A stretch of 64,000 nucleotides of DNA from the NCBI GenBank assembly GCA_049324435.1, contig JBMOOQ010000004.1, positions 39,755 to 103,754 of the forward strand, given 5' to 3'. How positions within the stretch are numbered: the stretch's first letter is position 1; each line of letters begins with the position of its first letter. Below the pieces are notes generated by a model that made no database searches, was not told the DNA's origin, and worked only from the letters and a program-made list of their open reading frames with translations. Both the position numbers and the translations under genes were made by a program. Shown here piece by piece: positions 16,493 through 25,068 of the stretch. The stretch is from Pseudorhodoplanes sp049324435 (GTDB lineage Bacteria; Pseudomonadota; Alphaproteobacteria; Rhizobiales; Xanthobacteraceae).

Positions 16493-16508
16493 TTTACGCT
16501 CGGTTAAC
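16493..16508. promoter_or_regulatory. CtrA-like box upstream of fliX
   Basis: TTTACGCTCGGTTAAC is TTTA-N7-TTAAC, one base from the CtrA consensus. It lies 22-38 bp upstream of the fliX start codon and would overlap the fliX promoter. Confidence 0.5.
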
Positions 16509-16530
16509 CATAAGCGCCCAAGCTCGCGGC

Positions 16531-16938
16531 ATGCGAGTTTCAGCCACCACAAACAATGCCGCGCTGCGCGATGCGCCGGCGGCCCGGCGCGCCGGCAGCG
16601 GATTTTCGCTCAGCCAGGCGGCGAGCGGTCCGGTGCGGACAACGCCCGGACAATTGCATGCGATCTCCGGGGTCGATGTGCTGGTGGCGCTGCAGGGCGT
16701 TGAGAACAGCGCCGAGCGGCGGAAGCAGGCGGTCCGCCGGGGGCGGAGCGCTCTTGATGCGCTCGACGCCCTGAAAGTCGGCCTTCTGGGTGGTACGCTC
16801 GATCAGGCCGCGATCAATCGCCTGAAGGCTGCTGCAGCCGATCTTGGCACCGAAACCGGCGATCGGGGCCTCGATCAGGTGTTGGCCGATATCGATTTGC
16901 GCGTCCAGGTGGAGATCGCCAAGTTGACCCGCCGCTGA
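16531..16938 (+). CDS. fliX: Flagellar assembly regulator FliX
   Basis: 135 residues. The N-terminus is low-complexity. The conserved FliX part begins around residue 45 with VDVLVALQGVEN and continues through RRGRSALDALDALKVGLLGG to the C-terminal LDQVLADIDLRVQVEIAKL. In Caulobacter FliX binds FlbD and couples its activity to assembly of early basal-body parts. That makes it the natural link between the sigma-54 promoters in this window and an FlbD enhancer protein, whose gene is not in the window. Divergent from the flgI operon. Confidence 0.9.
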   Translation: MRVSATTNNAALRDAPAARRAGSGFSLSQAASGPVRTTPGQLHAISGVDVLVALQGVENSAERRKQAVRRGRSALDALDALKVGLLGGTLDQAAINRLKAAAADLGTETGDRGLDQVLADIDLRVQVEIAKLTRR

Positions 16939-17102
16939 GGCTTTTCGGACACGCGCCGCGGTCCAAAATGCTGCGATTCCAAGTAGATAATATGACAGAT
17001 CGGACAGGCCGGCGCATAAATCGATGTTGTCGGTCCACCCCCGGCCCGTTATAAGCTCGCCGCCGCGAGGGGGTGACTCGCGCATGGCGGGAGTAATGTG
17101 GA

Positions 17103-17516
17103 ATGTCGGCCAAACTGAAGGATTACCGGCCGTCTGACAAAGAGCCGTTCATGAATGAGAAGCAGCGCGAATATTTTCGCCACAAGCTTCTCGCCTGGAA
17201 GGAAGACATCCTGAAAGAAGCGCGCGAGACGCTTCAGCATCTGCAGGATGAAAATCAGAACCACCCGGATCTTGCTGATCGTGCATCTTCCGAGACCGAC
17301 CGCGCAATCGAGTTGCGGGCCCGTGATCGTCAGCGCAAGTTGATCGCAAAGATCGATGCCGCGCTGGCGCGCATCGACGATGGCACCTACGGCTATTGCG
17401 AGGAAACCGGCGAGCCGATTTCGCTGCGCCGGCTCGAAGCGCGGCCGATTGCGACATTGTCGATCGAGGCTCAGGAACGTCACGAACGGCGAGAGCGGGT
17501 CTACCGGGACGACTGA
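17103..17516 (+). CDS. dksA: DksA-family RNA polymerase-binding protein
   Basis: 137 residues. The N-terminal helix and coiled coil (MNEKQREYFRHKLLAWKEDI) and the acidic coil tip (LADRASSETDRAIELRARDR) match DksA, whose tip aspartates enter the polymerase secondary channel and act with ppGpp. The zinc-finger region reads GYCEETGEPISLRRLEARP and keeps a single cysteine of the usual four. Single-cysteine DksA proteins are known from other alphaproteobacteria and remain functional. Monocistronic in appearance, with no flagellar function implied by sequence. Confidence 0.9.
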   Translation: MSAKLKDYRPSDKEPFMNEKQREYFRHKLLAWKEDILKEARETLQHLQDENQNHPDLADRASSETDRAIELRARDRQRKLIAKIDAALARIDDGTYGYCEETGEPISLRRLEARPIATLSIEAQERHERRERVYRDD

Positions 17517-17691
17517 ACGGACCAGATTCCCAAGGCGGACTGGCGCAGCCCTGTCCGCCTGTTGCGGCCGCTTGGCTGATGGCCAAGGCCGGCAATGGCG
17601 TTGGCCGGTCTGCCCCGAACGCTGCCGAGATTGACAAGTCCTGCCGCCTGCGGGCACGTCGTTTCGATGGCGACGGATTGAATGGCAGGGC

Positions 17692-19500
17692 ATGGCGGCC
17701 GCTGAAGCCAATACCGAATTGATTCAGGTGGTCGCGTTGCTTGGCGCGGGCGTTGTCGCCGCGCCGATCTTCATCCGTTTCGGACTTGGATCGGTGCTGG
17801 GCTATCTTGCCGCAGGCGTCATCATCGGGCCGTTCGGGCTTCAGCTTTTCACCAATCCACAGGCCATCATCCACATCGCCGAACTCGGCGTCGTGATGTT
17901 CTTGTTCGTGATCGGGCTCGAAATGCAGCCGTCCCGCCTCTGGGGATTGCGGCGCGAGATTTTCGGACTCGGTGCCGCGCAGGTAGCGGTCTGCGGAGTG
18001 TTGCTGACCGGCGTCGGCATGATTTTCGGCCTTCCTCCGAAGGTGGCGTTCTTTGCAGCCATGGGTTTCGTGCTGACCTCCACCGCTGTGGTGGCGCAGG
18101 TTCTCAACGAGCGCGGCGACACCGCCACACCGGAAGGTCAGCGCATGATCTCGATCCTGTTGCTGGAAGACCTCGCCATCGTGCCGCTCTTGGCACTGGT
18201 CGCGCTGCTGGCGCCCGGCGGTGAGGCGACCGGCGAGCCGGCCTGGCTTGCGGTGCTGATCGCGATCGCGGCAGTGATCGTGCTGCTGGCTGCCGGACGA
18301 TGGCTGCTCAATCCGTTCTTCGCGCTGCTTGCGGCAGCGCGGGCGCGCGAAGTGATGACGGCGGCGGCGCTGCTCGTCGTGCTCGGATCGGCGCTGCTGA
18401 TGCAGTCTGCCGGTCTGTCGATGGCGATGGGCGCCTTCGTTGCCGGCGTGATGCTGTCGGAATCCTCGTTTCGGCATCAGCTCGAAGCCGACATCGAACC
18501 GTTCCGCGGCATCCTGCTCGGATTGTTCTTCCTCGGCGTGGGGATGGCGCTCGACCTGTCGATCGTGGTCACCGACTGGCGTTTTCTGATCGCGGGCGTA
18601 CTCGCCTACATGCTCTTCAAGTCGATCGGCATCTATATCGTCGCGCGGTTGTTTCAGGCGCCGCATCGGGAAGCGATCTACCGCGCAACATTATTCTCGC
18701 AGGGCGGCGAGTTTGCCTTCGTGCTCTACGCCGCCGCTGCGAATGCGGGAATTTTCACTGGCCGCGTCAATGCGCTGATGACGACCGTGGTGATCATCTC
18801 CATGGCGCTGACGCCGTTTGCGGTGATGGCGTTGCAATGGCTGACGCCGCGGCGGGAGCCGTCGATGGACGGTGTGGACGAGCCGCGCGATCTTTCGGGC
18901 AGCGTGCTGATCATAGGATTCGGACGGTTCGGTCAGGTCGCGAGCCAATCGCTGCTGGCGCGCGGCTTCGACGTCACGATCATCGACAACGATACCGACA
19001 TGATCCGGTCTGCCGCCGACTTCGGATTCAAGATCTATTACGGCGACGGTGCGCGCCTCGATCTGCTTGAGGCATCCGGTGCGCGCAAGGCACGCCTGAT
19101 TGCTGTCTGTGTCGACGATCGTTACACCGCCACGCGGATCGCCGAAATCGCGATGGACGAGTTTCCGCAGGCCAAGCTGATGGTACGTTCGTTCGATCGC
19201 GAACACGCACTTGAGCTGGTGCACAAGGGCGTCGAAACGCAGGTCCGTGAAACCTTCGAGTCGGCAATGAAATTCGGCGAGCTTGCGCTCCGAGAACTCG
19301 GTGTTCCCGATGCGCAGGCGGCCGAGATCGGCGAGGAGTTGCGGCGGCGCGATGCCGAGCGCTTTGCACTTGAAGTGGCCGGCGGTATCGGTGCGGGCCG
19401 CGACCTCATGCACGGCAACGTGCCGCGGCCAACGCCATTCACCAAGCCTAAACGGGCAGGGCAGGTTCTTGGCGAACCGCCGCCGTCTGACGAAGTTTGA
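17692..19500 (+). CDS. Kef-type monovalent cation:proton antiporter (CPA2) with RCK domain
   Basis: 602 residues. Residues about 10-385 form a sodium/hydrogen-exchanger membrane domain of about 12 helices; GYLAAGVIIGPFG and the LLEDLAIVPLLAL helix are typical of Kef/YbaL proteins. Residues about 400-520 are a TrkA-N/RCK domain with the nucleotide motif GFGRFGQVASQSLL. Members export K+ in exchange for H+ and are gated by NAD(H), glutathione or nucleotides. The C-terminal 60 residues are a charged helix. Not part of the flagellar operons; ends before a strong hairpin facing flgH. Confidence 0.9.
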   Translation: MAAAEANTELIQVVALLGAGVVAAPIFIRFGLGSVLGYLAAGVIIGPFGLQLFTNPQAIIHIAELGVVMFLFVIGLEMQPSRLWGLRREIFGLGAAQVAVCGVLLTGVGMIFGLPPKVAFFAAMGFVLTSTAVVAQVLNERGDTATPEGQRMISILLLEDLAIVPLLALVALLAPGGEATGEPAWLAVLIAIAAVIVLLAAGRWLLNPFFALLAAARAREVMTAAALLVVLGSALLMQSAGLSMAMGAFVAGVMLSESSFRHQLEADIEPFRGILLGLFFLGVGMALDLSIVVTDWRFLIAGVLAYMLFKSIGIYIVARLFQAPHREAIYRATLFSQGGEFAFVLYAAAANAGIFTGRVNALMTTVVIISMALTPFAVMALQWLTPRREPSMDGVDEPRDLSGSVLIIGFGRFGQVASQSLLARGFDVTIIDNDTDMIRSAADFGFKIYYGDGARLDLLEASGARKARLIAVCVDDRYTATRIAEIAMDEFPQAKLMVRSFDREHALELVHKGVETQVRETFESAMKFGELALRELGVPDAQAAEIGEELRRRDAERFALEVAGGIGAGRDLMHGNVPRPTPFTKPKRAGQVLGEPPPSDEV

Positions 19501-19633
19501 CGATAACCTGCGGCGCATCAGGAATCTGGCGATTGCCACACGTATGCGAAAGCCGGGATAATGGCGCCGGGTATGTCCCGCACCGAAACCCGACGCGGGC
19601 CTGATTGGTCAACTACAGCAAGCCCAAAGCGAG

Positions 19634-19669
19634 CGCGGCCTCCGGCAGGGGAGCTTGCCGGAGGCCGCG
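19634..19669. terminator. Hairpin between the Kef gene and flgH
   Basis: A perfect 14-bp stem (19634-19647 with 19656-19669) and 8-base loop lie between the convergent stop codons at 19500 and 19748. No T tract follows on either strand. Likely transcription barrier or RNA-stabilising hairpin. Confidence 0.55.
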
Positions 19670-19747
19670 TCGTGTCGCCGTCCCGGTGGTACCGCCGGGA
19701 TGGCGTGGGAGACCTGGATCCGGCTTTCGCCGGACCAATGAGGAGGG

Positions 19748-20497
19748 TTAGAATGGCAGTAGGATATCCATTACCTGCTGTCCGTAGCGCGGCTGTTGCA
19801 TGTCGGTCAGCTGGCCGCGGCCGCCATAGGCAATGCGCGCCTGCGCGATCTTGGTTGATTCGATCGTGTTGTCGCTTTCGATATCTTCCGGCCGCACGAC
19901 ACCTGCAACCACAAGCTCGCGCACTTCGAAATTGACCCGCACTTCCTGTCGGCCCTCGATCACAAGATTGCCGTTTGGCAGCACCTGCGTGACGACGCCG
20001 GCGATATTGGTTGCGATTTCGTCCTTGCGGTCGGTGTTGCCTTTGCCGTCCATCGATGTGACGGATTCGGTTGCGAGCAGCGTACTTGGCACCTGAGCGC
20101 GGATCAGCCCTGGAAGTGCAGTCTTGCCGAGGAAATCCTTGACGGCCGCTTCGTCGCCCGACGTGCGCTTGCGCTGGGTTTCGTTCTCGACCTTGGCCTT
20201 GTCGTCGATTCTGACCCTCACGGTGAGAATGTCGCCAACCTGGTGCGCGCGCTGATCCTTGAAGAAGGCGCGCGAGCCGTTCCGCCACAGCGAATTCGGA
20301 TTGTAGGACGCCGGTTGCGGCATCGGCATCGGCATCTGGACCGGCTTGTAGCCGGGCGCGGTCGTCGGGTTGTCGATCGGCGACAGCGGCGGCGTTTCGC
20401 CGATCGTTCGCAACCGGTCGATGGACGAGCAGCCTCCAAGCAGCGCCGCAATCGTTACGATGCAGATGCTCAGGAGCGGCAATCGAATAAGAGGCAT
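19748..20497 (-). CDS. flgH: Flagellar L-ring lipoprotein FlgH
   Basis: 249 residues. A lipoprotein signal ends in LLGGC, with C23 the lipidated cysteine. The conserved L-ring core includes SLWRNGSRAFFKDQRAHQVG and GDILTVRV, and the C-terminus carries GNLVIEGRQEVRVNFE and the SDNTIESTKIAQARIAYGG motif. It forms the outer-membrane ring of the basal body. Last gene of flgF-flgG-flgA-flgH, 4 bp after flgA. A proline-rich linker (residues 50-66) separates the lipid anchor from the ring domain. Confidence 0.95.
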   Translation of the reverse strand: MPLIRLPLLSICIVTIAALLGGCSSIDRLRTIGETPPLSPIDNPTTAPGYKPVQMPMPMPQPASYNPNSLWRNGSRAFFKDQRAHQVGDILTVRVRIDDKAKVENETQRKRTSGDEAAVKDFLGKTALPGLIRAQVPSTLLATESVTSMDGKGNTDRKDEIATNIAGVVTQVLPNGNLVIEGRQEVRVNFEVRELVVAGVVRPEDIESDNTIESTKIAQARIAYGGRGQLTDMQQPRYGQQVMDILLPF

Positions 20498-20501
20498 GAC
20501 T

Positions 20502-21482
20502 TTACTCTGACTTGGTGAGGGCTGCGGCTGCGGTGACGACTTGCGGTGTGAGCGAGGTCACGGTGATCTGGCCCGGTCCGGACACCACACCCTGAATCAC
20601 CCGTTTCGACTGGATATTGAGGATATTGATGGTATCGCCGAGCGATCCGTCTTCTTCGGCTTTGCCGCGGACGGTCAGGACGATGCCAGGGGCCTCGTAG
20701 CGCATCATCACCGGTTCGCCGCGCTTGACCAGTTGCGGCCTCATCAGGTCGGCTGAGCGGATCGTCTGGCCGGCACGCAGCGCCTGCTGTGCAGCCATGC
20801 CTATCGCGGCATCGGCGTCGCGAATGGTGTCGGCTTGAATTTGCGCCTTCGGCCGCCGCTCGATGGCGAGGTCTGATGCCCGCAGCACATCGCCGCGCGC
20901 GACCGGGCGGGTCAGCACTACGGCGTCGTAGGATTCCACTGCGCTGCCTGTCAGGCGGACATACGAATCCCCGGACTGAAACGTCACATCGAACCGGCCG
21001 CTGCGCGGATCGAAATTCATGCGCGCCGGCATCAGCGGGCCGGCAGCGATATCGAGGTGAAGTGTCGGCGCCGGCATGTCCAGCGTGACAGTGACTGCTT
21101 TCGGATCGCTCAGCCGCAGGCGCTCTGCAGCAATGTGAGCAATCTGGTATTTGATTTCGGCGGATCCGATCATCCGGCTGGCGCGGGTGACAGACACCTC
21201 CGCGAAGTCGCCGGAGTCAATGTCGAACAAATAGGGCCGCAGCGCCTTCATCACGGCGGCGACCTGAACGCTGCCGGTCTCGCCGAGGTCGGGTGCACGA
21301 AACAGGGCTATGTCGGCCTTGTCGGCATCGACGTCCGTAACCAGATCGCCGATCCGAACGACATCGCCGGTCACAAGGACCGCCGGCCGCAGCGACGGCT
21401 TCTGCGCATGGACGCTGGTGGCGGAACACACGACGAGAGCAAGAATGGCGAGGCCGGCTAGCGCGGGAATTCGCATCGTCAT
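20502..21482 (-). CDS. flgA: P-ring assembly chaperone FlgA
   Basis: 326 residues with a signal peptide (to about SVHA, residue 26). The C-terminal half has the SAF-like FlgA domain: VVLTRPVARGDVLRASDLAI, then the AQQALRAGQTIRSADL turn and a final IQGVVSGPGQITVTS strand. The N-terminal half is an extra beta domain that enterobacterial FlgA (about 220 residues) lacks, but alphaproteobacterial FlgA is often this long. Acts in the periplasm on FlgI. The start has GGAG 8 bases upstream, and the gene lies 11 bp after flgG. Confidence 0.92.
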   Translation of the reverse strand: MTMRIPALAGLAILALVVCSATSVHAQKPSLRPAVLVTGDVVRIGDLVTDVDADKADIALFRAPDLGETGSVQVAAVMKALRPYLFDIDSGDFAEVSVTRASRMIGSAEIKYQIAHIAAERLRLSDPKAVTVTLDMPAPTLHLDIAAGPLMPARMNFDPRSGRFDVTFQSGDSYVRLTGSAVESYDAVVLTRPVARGDVLRASDLAIERRPKAQIQADTIRDADAAIGMAAQQALRAGQTIRSADLMRPQLVKRGEPVMMRYEAPGIVLTVRGKAEEDGSLGDTINILNIQSKRVIQGVVSGPGQITVTSLTPQVVTAAAALTKSE

Positions 21483-21493
21483 GACTTCGCTCC

Positions 21494-22282
21494 TTACCGC
21501 ATCATGCCCGAGGTGGATTGCAGCATCTGGTCTGCGGCGGACACCACCTTGGCATTCATTTCGTAAGCGCGCTGCGCGGCGATCAGATCGGAAATTTCGC
21601 TGACTGCTTCGACATTCGATTGCTCAAGCGAATTCTGCAGCAGACTGCCAAAGCTCTGCGTGCTGGGCGTTCCGAGCTGCGGAGTTCCGGATGATGGCGT
21701 TTCGAGCAACAGATTGTCGCCGATGCCCTGCAAGCCGGCCTTGTTGACGAAGACGGCAAGCTGGATCTGTCCGATCTGGGTCGGTGTGGTCGTGCCGGCG
21801 GGCGTGACCATGACCTGACCCTGCGCATTAATCGTCAGTCCGGTTGCATTGGCCGGAACGGTGATTTGCGGCTGGATGAGAAAGCCCTGCGCGGTCACAA
21901 GACGGCCGTTGGCGTCGATCGCGAAGGAGCCGTCGCGCGTGTATGCAGTGCGGCCATCGGGCATTGTGATCGGAAAAAATCCTTCGCCGCGGATGGCGAC
22001 GTCGGTTTCCTTGCCGGTGGTGAGGATTGCACCTTGCGTCATCAGGCGCGGCGTGCCGACGGTCTTCACACCAGACCCAAGCTCGACGCCAGCCGGCAGG
22101 ATATTGCCCTGCTCGGACGTCTGGGTGCCGACACGGCGCACGTGCTCGTAGAGCAGATCCTGAAACTCTGCGCGCTGCCGCTTGTAACCGGTCGTGCGCA
22201 TATTCGCGATGTTATTGGAGATGACCTGGACGTTGAGTTCCTGGGCCATCATTCCCGTCGCTGCGGTGTGCAGAGCTCGCAT
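21494..22282 (-). CDS. flgG: Distal rod protein FlgG
   Basis: 262 residues, the usual FlgG length. Starts MRALHTAATGMMAQELNVQV with the NNIANMRTTGYKRQRAEF motif and ends in the LIAAQRAYEMNAKVVSAADQ helix. Builds the distal part of the rod within the P and L rings. GAGGA lies before the ATG. Second gene of the flgF operon. Confidence 0.96.
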   Translation of the reverse strand: MRALHTAATGMMAQELNVQVISNNIANMRTTGYKRQRAEFQDLLYEHVRRVGTQTSEQGNILPAGVELGSGVKTVGTPRLMTQGAILTTGKETDVAIRGEGFFPITMPDGRTAYTRDGSFAIDANGRLVTAQGFLIQPQITVPANATGLTINAQGQVMVTPAGTTTPTQIGQIQLAVFVNKAGLQGIGDNLLLETPSSGTPQLGTPSTQSFGSLLQNSLEQSNVEAVSEISDLIAAQRAYEMNAKVVSAADQMLQSTSGMMR

Positions 22283-22297
22283 GACAGTTCCTCGCTA

Positions 22298-23044
22298 TTA
22301 CGCTGGTACTTCGGCAAGGCGTTCGATCGCCGAGCGCCGGATATCGCCGTGCTGCTGCAGCAGGCTGGCGATCTGTGAGTAGTGACGGGTGACTTCGATC
22401 ATCCGCGTCATTTCGACGACGGCTTTGACGTTGGATTGCTCGATCGCGCCCTGGATAACGTGAGGATATTGGGCGGCCGCCGGTTGCATGTCTTCGGGCG
22501 CTTTGAAGTTTGACGATCCGTCCTTCTCCAGACGTTGGGGATTCGCGAAATCGACAAGTCTGAGCTTGCCGCGGACTCCGTCCGGCACCGAGATCGTGCC
22601 ATCGCGGCTGATGGTGATGTCCTTGTCGGTGGCCTGAAACTGGATCGGGCCGGCCTGGCCCAATACGGCATGCCCGTCGCTGGTGACGAGCTGTCCCTGC
22701 GCATTGATCTGAAACGAGCCGTTGCGGGTGTAGCGCTCGCCGGCCGGCGTCTGGACCACAAGAAACGACTTTCCGTCCACCGCCACGTCGAGCGGATTGC
22801 CGGTCGGGCGGATCGGACCCTGACCGAGATCGAGCCAGGTCGAACGATCCTGGACGTAGGACATCTTGCGGTCGCTACGGTGGAAGTCGCCATGGCTCGC
22901 GCCCGGCATCATGTATTCTTCGAATACGGCGGTGCCGCTCTTGAAGCCGGTCGTGTTGATATTGGCGATGTTGTTCGCCACCACTTCGAGTTCGCGGCGC
23001 AGCGCCATCTGCCGCGACAACCCGATCAGAAGGGCATTCTCCAT
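22298..23044 (-). CDS. flgF: Proximal rod protein FlgF
   Basis: 248 residues from ATG 23044 (MENALLIGLSRQMALRRELE), chosen because GGGGGAG lies 7 bases upstream; a longer frame extends upstream without support. NNIANINTTGFKSG and the C-terminal MIEVTRHYSQIASLLQQHGD helix are typical of FlgF. A central segment (DVAVDGKSFLVVQTPAGERY, TRNGSF) is the FlgG/F/E core fold. First gene of the sigma-54 operon flgF-flgG-flgA-flgH. Confidence 0.95.
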   Translation of the reverse strand: MENALLIGLSRQMALRRELEVVANNIANINTTGFKSGTAVFEEYMMPGASHGDFHRSDRKMSYVQDRSTWLDLGQGPIRPTGNPLDVAVDGKSFLVVQTPAGERYTRNGSFQINAQGQLVTSDGHAVLGQAGPIQFQATDKDITISRDGTISVPDGVRGKLRLVDFANPQRLEKDGSSNFKAPEDMQPAAAQYPHVIQGAIEQSNVKAVVEMTRMIEVTRHYSQIASLLQQHGDIRRSAIERLAEVPA

Positions 23045-23142
23045 CCCGATCTCCCCCAGTCGGCTCCGGCGCCCGCCCTCCCAAGGCGTTGACCGGACCA
23101 GTATCCGTCTCGGCTCTCCCAAAGCCGCGACGCTGACTGCTC

Positions 23143-23158
23143 TGCAGCGCGCGTGCCA
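23143..23158 (-). promoter_or_regulatory. Sigma-54 promoter of the flgF operon
   Basis: Minus-strand TGGCACGCGCGCTGCA matches TGGCAC-N5-TTGCA except for C in place of the first T of the -12 element; GG and GC are spaced by 10. Start predicted near 23132, about 88 bases before the flgF ATG. Confidence 0.75.
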
Positions 23159-23221
23159 AGCAGGAAAATGAAGTAATCAGAGAGGGTTAGGTGAATCTGG
23201 AGGCTGGCCGGACGGGCCGCT

Positions 23222-23251
23222 CCGGCAATTCCGGCCCGGCCGACCCGGCAA
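23222..23251. promoter_or_regulatory. FlbD/ftr-like half-sites between flgF and fliL
   Basis: Two direct CCGGCAA half-elements start at 23222 and 23245, 23 bases apart, about 90-120 bp upstream of the predicted flgF start site. The second continues as CCGGCAAAAAATT. The right arms are poor, so these are half-sites only. The 321-bp intergenic region also holds a single TTAAC (23287-23291) before fliL. Confidence 0.35.
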
Positions 23252-23365
23252 AAAATTCCTGCCTGGCGGCCGCTTGAAAGTTTTCGTTAACCATCACGGC
23301 CATACCTTGCGCCGACAGGTTGCGAAGGCTTCATGGCAAGCCCGCGCCGTATCGGGGGGCCATGC

Positions 23366-23875
23366 ATGGCTGGCAAGAAGAAGGGCGGCGAGGCGGAGAC
23401 CGAGCAGGAAGGCGATGCCTCCGGCAAGGCGGCTGCGCCGAAATCCAAGCGCAAGCTGATCATCATTGCCGCGGCTGCGCTGCTGGTACTCGGCGGAGGA
23501 GGCGGAGCGGCCTTCTTGATGTTCAAGCCGAAGCCGAAGCCGGTTGCGGCTGCACCGGCACCGAAGCCGCCGGCCTTTCTCGATCTGCCGGATACGCTGG
23601 TCAATCTCGCCACCACCGGCGGCGACCGTCCGCAATATCTGAAGGTGAAGATCGTTCTCGAACTCCCCGATCAGACCATGGTCCAGCAGGTTCAGCCGGT
23701 CATGCCGCGTGTGATGGATTCCTTTCAGACCTATTTGCGTGAGCTGCGGCCGACCGATCTTGACGGATCGGCCGGTCTCTACCGGCTCAAGGAAGAGCTT
23801 ACCCGGCGTGTGAACTATGCGATCGCGCCGAACCGCGTGAACGCCGTGCTGTTCAAGGAAATCGTGGTCCAGTAA
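23366..23875 (+). CDS. fliL: Flagellar basal body protein FliL
   Basis: 169 residues from ATG 23366, preceded by a run of six G; an upstream in-frame ATG at 23333 has no better site. One membrane helix (LIIIAAAALLVLGGGGGAAF, about 32-51) anchors a periplasmic domain containing FLDLPDTLVNLA and the final NRVNAVLFKEIVVQ. FliL rings surround stator units and stabilise them. The stop codon overlaps the fliM start by one base (TAATG), the first junction of a tightly packed operon. Confidence 0.93.
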   Translation: MAGKKKGGEAETEQEGDASGKAAAPKSKRKLIIIAAAALLVLGGGGGAAFLMFKPKPKPVAAAPAPKPPAFLDLPDTLVNLATTGGDRPQYLKVKIVLELPDQTMVQQVQPVMPRVMDSFQTYLRELRPTDLDGSAGLYRLKEELTRRVNYAIAPNRVNAVLFKEIVVQ

Positions 23876-25068
23876 TGCCGGATGTCGACCAGGAAGCGCT
23901 TGCTGCGGAGTGGGGACGGAGTATCGAGTCTGACTCCGACATCACCATGACCGCGGTTGCGGACCAGCCGCCCGCGGCCGAAACCGGAGCCGACGCCATC
24001 ACCGCGCAATGGGCCGCGATGGTGGACGAAAGCAAGCTGAGCCAGAAGGGAGCCTCCGAGCGCGTCCTCAATCAGGAGGAGATCGACGGGCTGCTGGGTT
24101 TCAGCCTGGCCGATGTCAGCTTCAATGACAATTCCGGCATTCGCGCCATCATCGATTCCGCGATGGTGTCCTACGAGCGTCTGCCGATGCTCGAAATCGT
24201 CTTCGACCGGCTGGTCCGGCTGTTGACGACGTCCTTGCGCAATTTCACCTCGGATAATGTCGAAGTTTCGCTCGACCGCATTACATCGGTCCGCTTCGGC
24301 GACTACATCAACTCGATCCCGTTGCCGACGATCCTCGCGGTTTTCAAGGCCGAGGAATGGGACAATTTCGGACTTATTACCGTCAATTCGAGCCTGATCT
24401 ATTCGATGATTGACGTGCTGCTCGGCGGGAGGCGCGGATCGGGCGCGTTGCGCGTCGAGGGACGGCCCTACACCACGATCGAGACCAGCCTCGTCAAGCG
24501 CATGGTCGAGGTCATCCTCGCCGATGCCGAACAGGCCTTCAAACCATTATCGCCGGTCGAATTCAACATCGACCGCATCGAAAGCAATCCGCGCTTCGCG
24601 GCGATCACCCGGCCGGCCAATGCGGCGATCCTGGTGCGGCTGCGCATCGACATGGAAGATCGCGGCGGCACCGCCGAGCTGCTTCTGCCCTACGCCACAA
24701 TCGAGCCGATCCGTGGCGTCCTGCTGCAGATGTTCATGGGCGAGAAGTTCGGCCGCGATCACATCTGGGAAGAGCATCTGGCGACCGAAATCGGTCTGGC
24801 TGAGATCGGGGTCGATGCGGTGCTGTATGAGGAGCGGCTGCCGCTGCGGCAGATCATGGCCCTGAAGGTCGGCGATACGCTGCCGCTTGAAATCCGGCCC
24901 GACGCTCTGGTCACGTTGCGTTGCGGCGACGTTCCGCTGACAGAGGGCCGGATGGGCCGGGTCGGTGACCGCGTTTCGGTGCGCGTTGCGAAGCCGCTCC
25001 GCAAGCCGAAAATGACCTACGCCATGTTCGAGAATGCCGACGACCCAAAGAAGCGCGAGGCTCCATGA
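23875..25068 (+). CDS. fliM: Flagellar switch protein FliM
   Basis: 397 residues. The CheY-P binding motif, normally at the N-terminus, is VLNQEEIDGLLGF at residues 64-76, so there is an N-terminal extension of about 60 residues. The extension contains two similar short motifs, ALAAEWGRSIE (8-18) and AITAQWAAMVDE (41-52). The middle CheC-like domain and the C-terminal FliN-like domain (LPLEIRPDALVTLRCGDVPL) follow. FliM forms the C-ring with FliG and FliN and sets rotation direction. ATGA overlap with the next gene. Confidence 0.95.
   Translation: MPDVDQEALAAEWGRSIESDSDITMTAVADQPPAAETGADAITAQWAAMVDESKLSQKGASERVLNQEEIDGLLGFSLADVSFNDNSGIRAIIDSAMVSYERLPMLEIVFDRLVRLLTTSLRNFTSDNVEVSLDRITSVRFGDYINSIPLPTILAVFKAEEWDNFGLITVNSSLIYSMIDVLLGGRRGSGALRVEGRPYTTIETSLVKRMVEVILADAEQAFKPLSPVEFNIDRIESNPRFAAITRPANAAILVRLRIDMEDRGGTAELLLPYATIEPIRGVLLQMFMGEKFGRDHIWEEHLATEIGLAEIGVDAVLYEERLPLRQIMALKVGDTLPLEIRPDALVTLRCGDVPLTEGRMGRVGDRVSVRVAKPLRKPKMTYAMFENADDPKKREAP

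Noticed and set aside
17533..17558. Stem-loop after dksA (GGCGGAC with GTCCGCC) as a terminator
   Set aside because: The loop of 12 is long and only a short T-poor sequence follows, so termination is doubtful.
17149..18666. 505-codon minus-strand frame opposite dksA and the Kef gene
   Set aside because: Spans two real genes and the gap between them; His/Gln/Arg-rich with no domain.
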